From contig DATJBF010000005.1 of NCBI GenBank assembly GCA_035515475.1, positions 71,338 to 135,337 on the forward strand: a stretch of 64,000 nucleotides of DNA. Direction: 5' to 3'. The notes below the pieces were generated by a model, which saw only the letters and a list, made by a program, of their open reading frames with translations, was not told where the DNA came from and searched no databases. This DNA comes from DATJBF01 sp035515475 (GTDB lineage Bacteria; Verrucomicrobiota; Verrucomicrobiia; Palsa-1439). The position numbers were made by a program, and so were the translations under genes. Shown piece by piece: positions 57,952-64,000 of the stretch (positions are counted from its first letter, which is position 1; the number at the start of each line of letters is the position of its first letter).

Positions 57952-59313
57952 TTACCCGTCCTGCTTGGAAAAGCGTCGGTACAACGTCCGCGAGGAGATG
58001 CCGAGGAGTTTCGCGGCCTTCTCCTTGTCGCCGTCGCAATGGTTCAATGTCGCCGAGATGATCCGTTCTTCGGCGTCGGCCATTGTCGTGCCGATCGGAA
58101 TCGTTACGGCGGGCCCGAGCGATTGACCGGGGGTCGCCGAGGACATCAGGGGAGTGAGCTGAAAGCTCGCGATGGTGTCGCCCGTCGCCACCGCGATGGC
58201 GCGCTGCATGGCGTTCTCCAACTCGCGGACATTGCCGGACCACGGATGCGTCAGCAACTGGTCGAGCGCCGCCGGGGCCATGGCGTGTACGTTCTTCTGC
58301 ATGCGGGCGGCGTATTTCTTCAGAAAGTGATCGGCCAATAGTGGAATATCGTCCTGGCGTTGACGCAACGGCGGCAACGTCACGTTCACCACGTTCAGCC
58401 GGTAGAACAGGTCCTCGCGGAATCTCTTTTCGCTGATCGCCTGGTGGATGTCGATGTGCGTCGCGCTGATCACGCGCACGTCCACTTGGATGTCGCGCGT
58501 GCTGCCGAGCCGTTGGAACCGTCCATCCTGCAACACGCGGAGCAGCTTGGCCTGCAACTGCGGCGTCATTTCGGCGATTTCGTCCAAAAACAGCGTCCCG
58601 CCGTCGGCCAACTCGAACTTCCCGGGCTTCGAACCGGCCGCGCCCGTAAACGCGCCGCGCTCGTAGCCGAACAACTCGCTTTCCAGCAGCGTCTCGGGAA
58701 TCGCCGCGCAACTGATTTTCACGATCGGATTTTCCCGTCGCTGGCTGAGGTGGTGGATCACGTCCGCCACGATTTCCTTGCCCGTGCCGCTCTCGCCCTG
58801 GACGAGGACGCTGACGTCGGTCGGCGCGATTTGGCGGATGAGTTTTTTGACCGCGACCATGGACTCGCTGTTGCCGATCAGCGCCTCCTCGCCGCGTTGC
58901 TGTTGGAGTTCTTCGCGCAACCGGCGGTTCTCGTCAGCCAGCCGTTGTTTCTCGACCGCTTTGCTGACGGCTTTGACGAGCGCGGTGCGGTCGAGGGGTT
59001 TTTCGATGAAATCGTAGGCCCCGAGGCGCATGGCCTCGACGGCTTTCTCGATGGTGCCGTGGCCGGTGATGACGATGACCTCGATGGTTGGCCGGAGTTC
59101 TTTCGCGCGTTTGAGCAGCGAGATGCCGTCGAGATCAGGCAACAGCAAATCCGTGATCAACAGGTCGCCGCCCTCCGCTTCAAACTTCGCCAGTCCGTCC
59201 TTTGCCGTGTTGACCGAGTGGACGCGATAACCTTCCTTGGCGAGGATCTTTTCCGCGGCGGTGCACAGCGCTTCCTCGTCGTCGACCAGCAGGATTTCAG
59301 CTCTTCGTGCCAT
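57952..59313 (-). CDS. NtrC-type sigma-54 response regulator
   Basis: 453 residues: receiver (1-120; phospho-acceptor in [13 protein letters not shown]), AAA+ domain with Walker A GESGTGKE and intact sigma-54 loop GAFTGA, and a Fis-type HTH ([20 protein letters not shown]). The start at 59313 overlaps the kinase gene by 17 bases. It is the natural partner of the globin-coupled kinase. The TGACAA-N-TTGTCA repeats before ahbD, resB, the lone receiver and its own kinase gene are candidate binding sites for this protein; that link is inferred. Confidence 0.92.
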   Translation of the reverse strand: MARRAEILLVDDEEALCTAAEKILAKEGYRVHSVNTAKDGLAKFEAEGGDLLITDLLLPDLDGISLLKRAKELRPTIEVIVITGHGTIEKAVEAMRLGAYDFIEKPLDRTALVKAVSKAVEKQRLADENRRLREELQQQRGEEALIGNSESMVAVKKLIRQIAPTDVSVLVQGESGTGKEIVADVIHHLSQRRENPIVKISCAAIPETLLESELFGYERGAFTGAAGSKPGKFELADGGTLFLDEIAEMTPQLQAKLLRVLQDGRFQRLGSTRDIQVDVRVISATHIDIHQAISEKRFREDLFYRLNVVNVTLPPLRQRQDDIPLLADHFLKKYAARMQKNVHAMAPAALDQLLTHPWSGNVRELENAMQRAIAVATGDTIASFQLTPLMSSATPGQSLGPAVTIPIGTTMADAEERIISATLNHCDGDKEKAAKLLGISSRTLYRRFSKQDG

Positions 59314-60868
59314 GCTTGGGTTCCTTGGGTAGGGGGAGTTCGATGACAAACGTCGTGCCTTTCTCAGGCGCGCTCTCGAAGCGGATGCTGCCGCCGTGCT
59401 CGGCCACGATCTGCTGCGTCAGCGGTAACCCGAGCCCGGTGCCGCTCGCCTTGGTGCTAAAGAATGGTTTGAAGATTTGCTCCTGTTCCGACAGACCCAT
59501 CCCTTTACCGGTGTCGCTGACCGCCAACACGGCGCTCGATCCGTTGCGGGCCGTGCTCACCGAGAGCGTGCCGCCCTCCGGCATGGCCTCCAGCGCGTTG
59601 CGAATCAGATTGAGAATCGCCTGCCAGAGTTGGCCCTCGTCGGCGTGAATCGACGGCAGCGACGGGTCGAATTCCGTGCGGAGCGTCACGCGCGTGGCAT
59701 GGAACAGGGATTCCATGAACGCCAGGCCCTGTCCGAGGACCTCGTTGAGCGAAACCAACTCGCGGCGCGGCTTGGGCATCCGCGCGAACTGCAGGTAATC
59801 CTCCGTCACGCGCTGGATGCGGTGCACTTCCGAGTCGATCGAGCGCAGCAGCGACCGCGCCTCGTTCGCCGCCGCGGTGTCGTCGCGCGACAGCACGTCC
59901 ACCTCATCGTGCACCAGGTCGATGTTCAGCGTGATCGAACTCAGCGGGTTGCGGATTTCGTGGGCCAGCCGCGCCGACATCGCACCGATGACGGCCAGGC
60001 GTTCGACCCGCAGTTTTTCGGCTTCGAGCCGTTTGCGTTCGGTGATGTCGCGCAGGATCGCCGAGCGCCCGATGGGTTGGCCCTGCGGATCGTGCAGCAA
60101 CGACACGCTCACTTCAACGGGCACGCGCCGGCCGTCCTTGGCCAGCCGCACCGTCTCGGAATGGTAGTGGCCCTCGCCGTGCACCTCGCGGTCGATTCGG
60201 TCGAGTTCGCCGCCTCGCAGCAATTCGGGCGGCACGAGCACCTTGAACGGTTTGCCGAGAATCTCGTCGGCGCGCCAGCCGAACACATGCTCGGCCGCCC
60301 GATTCCAGGACCGGAACCGATTGTCCGTGTCGAGCGAGAAAATCACATCGCCGGAATCGTTGACGATGCTTTCGAGTTGCTGGAGATGGCGATAGCGGTC
60401 GCTGGCAATGTACGCCTCCATCGCCAGCGACGCGTCGAGCATGAACACCTTTTCCAGCGCGAGAATCGTCTCGTGGCTGCGGTCCGCGTCCGCGGCGTAG
60501 AACTGACGGATCAACGGCACGATCAGTTTGAAATAGATGTTGTAGCCGAGCAGATACCACCGGGGACTGAGCCCGACCCGCTCGTGCGCTTGGCCGATGC
60601 GCACCCGGTCGGCAAAATAGGCGTCATCGAACCTGCCCTCGGTAATGCGCAAGAGATAATCGCGCTGCAGTTTCTTGAGGCGTTCGACAGTCGTGTGATC
60701 CTGCAGCAGTTGCGCCGTCTCGGGGAAACTCAAGAGCTGGTCGTAGAACGCATCTTCGATGGCGACGATGTGGGTGTCCAGCAGTGGACGAAGCGCACGC
60801 AGCAACTCTCCGTCACGCGCCGTCAACCCGAGAAACGTCAGCCGTTGCTCCCGCTCGGAAGGTGCCAT
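59297..60868 (-). CDS. Globin-coupled sensor histidine kinase (protoglobin-PAS-NtrB)
   Basis: 523 residues with no membrane span: protoglobin/globin-coupled sensor domain (1-160) with the proximal His95 in IGQAHERVGLSPRWY, PAS domain (165-290; SGDVIFSLDTDNRFRSWNRA), HisKA with LAHEIRNPLSSITL, and HATPase (400-515; NLIRNALEAMP, DTGKGMG, GTGLGLPL). Globin sensors of this kind bind O2, CO or NO at haem b. The nearby nirK-NnrS operon and haem genes make O2 or NO likely signals. The promoter at 60878-60906 ends so close to the ATG that the message is nearly leaderless, and an inverted repeat covers its -35 box. Confidence 0.9.
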   Translation of the reverse strand: MAPSEREQRLTFLGLTARDGELLRALRPLLDTHIVAIEDAFYDQLLSFPETAQLLQDHTTVERLKKLQRDYLLRITEGRFDDAYFADRVRIGQAHERVGLSPRWYLLGYNIYFKLIVPLIRQFYAADADRSHETILALEKVFMLDASLAMEAYIASDRYRHLQQLESIVNDSGDVIFSLDTDNRFRSWNRAAEHVFGWRADEILGKPFKVLVPPELLRGGELDRIDREVHGEGHYHSETVRLAKDGRRVPVEVSVSLLHDPQGQPIGRSAILRDITERKRLEAEKLRVERLAVIGAMSARLAHEIRNPLSSITLNIDLVHDEVDVLSRDDTAAANEARSLLRSIDSEVHRIQRVTEDYLQFARMPKPRRELVSLNEVLGQGLAFMESLFHATRVTLRTEFDPSLPSIHADEGQLWQAILNLIRNALEAMPEGGTLSVSTARNGSSAVLAVSDTGKGMGLSEQEQIFKPFFSTKASGTGLGLPLTQQIVAEHGGSIRFESAPEKGTTFVIELPLPKEPKHGTKS

Positions 60869-60877
60869 TCCGCGGCA

Positions 60878-60906
60878 ACCCTACGAGGGCGCTGACAAGT
60901 TGTCAA
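60878..60906 (-). promoter_or_regulatory. sigma-70-type promoter of the globin kinase gene
   Basis: Minus strand TTGACA (60906-60901), 17 bp, TAGGGT (60883-60878). Predicted start near 60871, three bases before the ATG. Confidence 0.55.
60893..60905. promoter_or_regulatory. Perfect inverted repeat TGACAAGTTGTCA over the -35 box
   Basis: The best example of the TGACAA-N-TTGTCA motif. It overlaps the -35 region of the kinase promoter, a position suited to repression or autoregulation. TTGTCAG and CTGACAA half-sites about 12 bp apart lie further upstream near 60995-61020. Confidence 0.6.
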
Positions 60907-61179
60907 TGTCTGTCGCTGGGCGGTCAACCCGCAACTTCTCCGGTGCTGCCAGGCGGGTGGCGCCGAGTAGGCAAGCCACGGCCGGCGCGTTTTTTTGTCA
61001 GCCTGAGCAAAACCTGACAACGCCGGGACCGCGGCTGGTGCGCCGGTGGATTTCTCCTGTAGACGCGTGCCGTGCTGGAGCAGCGCGATTTCGCAACCGG
61101 AACGCGGGTTTCATGCAAGTCGACCCCGGCGCGCAGGAATGGGATCGGCAATCCGCACGATTCGCGCACGGGGTTTGCT

Positions 61180-62070
61180 ATGCCTCGGCACATGCGTTCA
61201 TCAATCGACAAGACCAGGCGATCATCGCATCCGCCCCGAGCGGTCGGACCGCAATTGAACCGAAGTTCGGCAGCCGCTCATCAGGTCTTTGAAGCCCAGC
61301 GGCTGCGATTGTACCGAGCCATGATGGGGATTGCCGATTGGGCGATCGGCTCCGAAGAACTCGACATCCACTTCGCGAGCATGCCGATGCGGTACTGGGC
61401 GCGCGTCGACGGCGTGACCTTGCGGTGGCACCTGGAGATCCTCCACGAGTTTTTCGCCCATCTCGCCGGCTCGGACCTCGCCGTTACCGTCCCCATCGTT
61501 CGCTGGCGGCATTTCCCAGACCGGGGGATTACGGAAGTGGCGGTGTGCACCTGGGACCGGCTCGGACTGCTGGCCAAGGTGGCCGGATCGTTGGCAGCGG
61601 TCGGCCTGAACATCATCCGGGCCGACGTCTATACCCGGACCGACAACGTTGCGCTCGACGTGTTCGAGGTGTGCAATCACGCATTCGGGTACGTCGACGA
61701 CGAATTGGCGCTGCTCCACGTCACCCGATTGTTGACCGCGGCCTTGAGCCCCGGCAGCCGGTTGGACCTGGGGGCGCGCCGCCGACCGAGCCCGACGCCG
61801 GCCGATCGTTCTCCAAGCGTGGTGTTCGACAACGAGCGCTCCGAGGCGTACACCGTGCTGCAAATCGAGGCGGCTGACCGCTTGGGGCTGTTGTACGACA
61901 TTCTGCAAGTGCTGACGCGGTCCAACATCGACATTGCCCATGCGATCATCGTGACCGACCAGGGTGAAGCGGGCGATGTCTTTTATCTGACGGGCACGGA
62001 TGGCGGGAAAATCACCGACCCTGACCGTCTGCAACAGGTGCGCGACGCCCTGCTGGAAGTGTTGGCCTGA
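61180..62070 (+). CDS. Double ACT-domain protein, GlnD C-terminal-like
   Basis: 296 residues. After a basic N-terminus, MPMRYWARVDGVTLRWHLEI corresponds to the linker before the ACT domains of PII uridylyltransferase (GlnD). Two ACT domains follow (about 118-195, WDRLGLLAKVAGSLAAVGLN; about 225-295, ADRLGLLYDILQVLTRSNID). The nucleotidyltransferase and HD domains of GlnD are absent, so it cannot be the full enzyme; it may sense amino acids or nucleotides. The start is uncertain: ATGs at 61180 and 61192 are both possible and no strong ribosome-binding site is seen. It converges on the RND gene with a four-base gap. Confidence 0.75.
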   Translation: MPRHMRSSIDKTRRSSHPPRAVGPQLNRSSAAAHQVFEAQRLRLYRAMMGIADWAIGSEELDIHFASMPMRYWARVDGVTLRWHLEILHEFFAHLAGSDLAVTVPIVRWRHFPDRGITEVAVCTWDRLGLLAKVAGSLAAVGLNIIRADVYTRTDNVALDVFEVCNHAFGYVDDELALLHVTRLLTAALSPGSRLDLGARRRPSPTPADRSPSVVFDNERSEAYTVLQIEAADRLGLLYDILQVLTRSNIDIAHAIIVTDQGEAGDVFYLTGTDGGKITDPDRLQQVRDALLEVLA

Positions 62071-62074
62071 AGGA

Positions 62075-64000
<1,926 letters not shown>

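Overview
The window is about 64 kb of GC-rich (roughly 60% by eye) bacterial chromosome with no rRNA, tRNA, CRISPR array, phage or insertion-sequence transposase that I can recognise. Many short palindromic elements, several of them read in frame inside genes (peptides such as GQASRLS and KRDACPT), are a pattern I associate with Verrucomicrobiota of the Limisphaerales/Pedosphaera type. That assignment is an inference, not proven. The physiology is anaerobic respiration: I count 57 covalent haem c sites (CxxCH, CxxxCH or CX4CH) in eight proteins, plus the genes to make haem by the sirohaem route and to attach it.

Layout. 1-871 (-): AhbD-like radical SAM haem synthase, cut by the left edge. 1386-6814 (-): outer-membrane electron conduit made of a 9-haem cytochrome, an 8-haem MtrA/DmsE-like lipoprotein and an MtrB/PioB-like porin. 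7079-7180 (+): 33-residue membrane peptide behind a sigma-54 promoter. 7161-18528 (-): one long gene train, in transcription order resB, hemA, ccsB, 11-haem cytochrome b/c fusion, 8-haem cytochrome, four-cluster ferredoxin, NrfD-like quinone subunit, haem-c sensor kinase and sigma-54 response regulator. 18810-19463 (-): ORF6N protein. 19665-24771 (-): cytochrome bc-type complex whose c-type partners are 7-, 9- and 4-haem cytochromes, ended by a clear terminator. 24984-26021 (+): AhbA-AhbB fusion (sirohaem decarboxylase). 26196-28391: cupin, exported Ntn amidase and a truncated second cupin. 28522-32989 (-): two-gene island of visibly lower GC coding a metallo-beta-lactamase-fold protein and a large P-loop NTPase. 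33290-40708 (+): AmmeMemoRadiSam-type group (exported Memo-AMMECR1 fusion, PLP enzyme, membrane spermidine-synthase-like protein, small membrane protein, radical SAM enzyme with a Tat-like leader). 40974-50557: pectinase-like GH28, a 14-repeat Kelch protein and an AsmA-like protein. 50722-57345 (+): Crp/Fnr regulator, ClC channel, copper nitrite reductase, NnrS-like protein, DUF542 protein and YwiC-like protein. 57379-60868 (-): lone receiver, NtrC-type regulator and globin-coupled kinase. 61180-62070 (+): ACT-ACT protein. 62075-64000 (-): RND pump, cut by the right edge.

How the parts fit. Quinol electrons can leave through the NrfD/ferredoxin/multihaem complex or the Rieske/cytochrome b complex, pass through periplasmic multihaem cytochromes and cross the outer membrane by the porin-cytochrome conduit, or reach nitrite through NirK. 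AhbAB, AhbD and HemA supply haem; ResB and CcsB attach it. Control looks like a sigma-54 network: five -24/-12 promoters are visible, before the conduit, the 33-residue peptide, resB, ahbD and the lone receiver. Four of the promoter or start regions (ahbD, resB, lone receiver, globin kinase) carry an inverted repeat TGACAA-N-TTGTCA or a variant, a good candidate site for the NtrC-type regulator encoded here. nirK instead has an FNR/DNR-type box and a matching Crp/Fnr regulator 3 kb away. The least explained parts are the MBL-NTPase island and the exported AmmeMemoRadiSam group.
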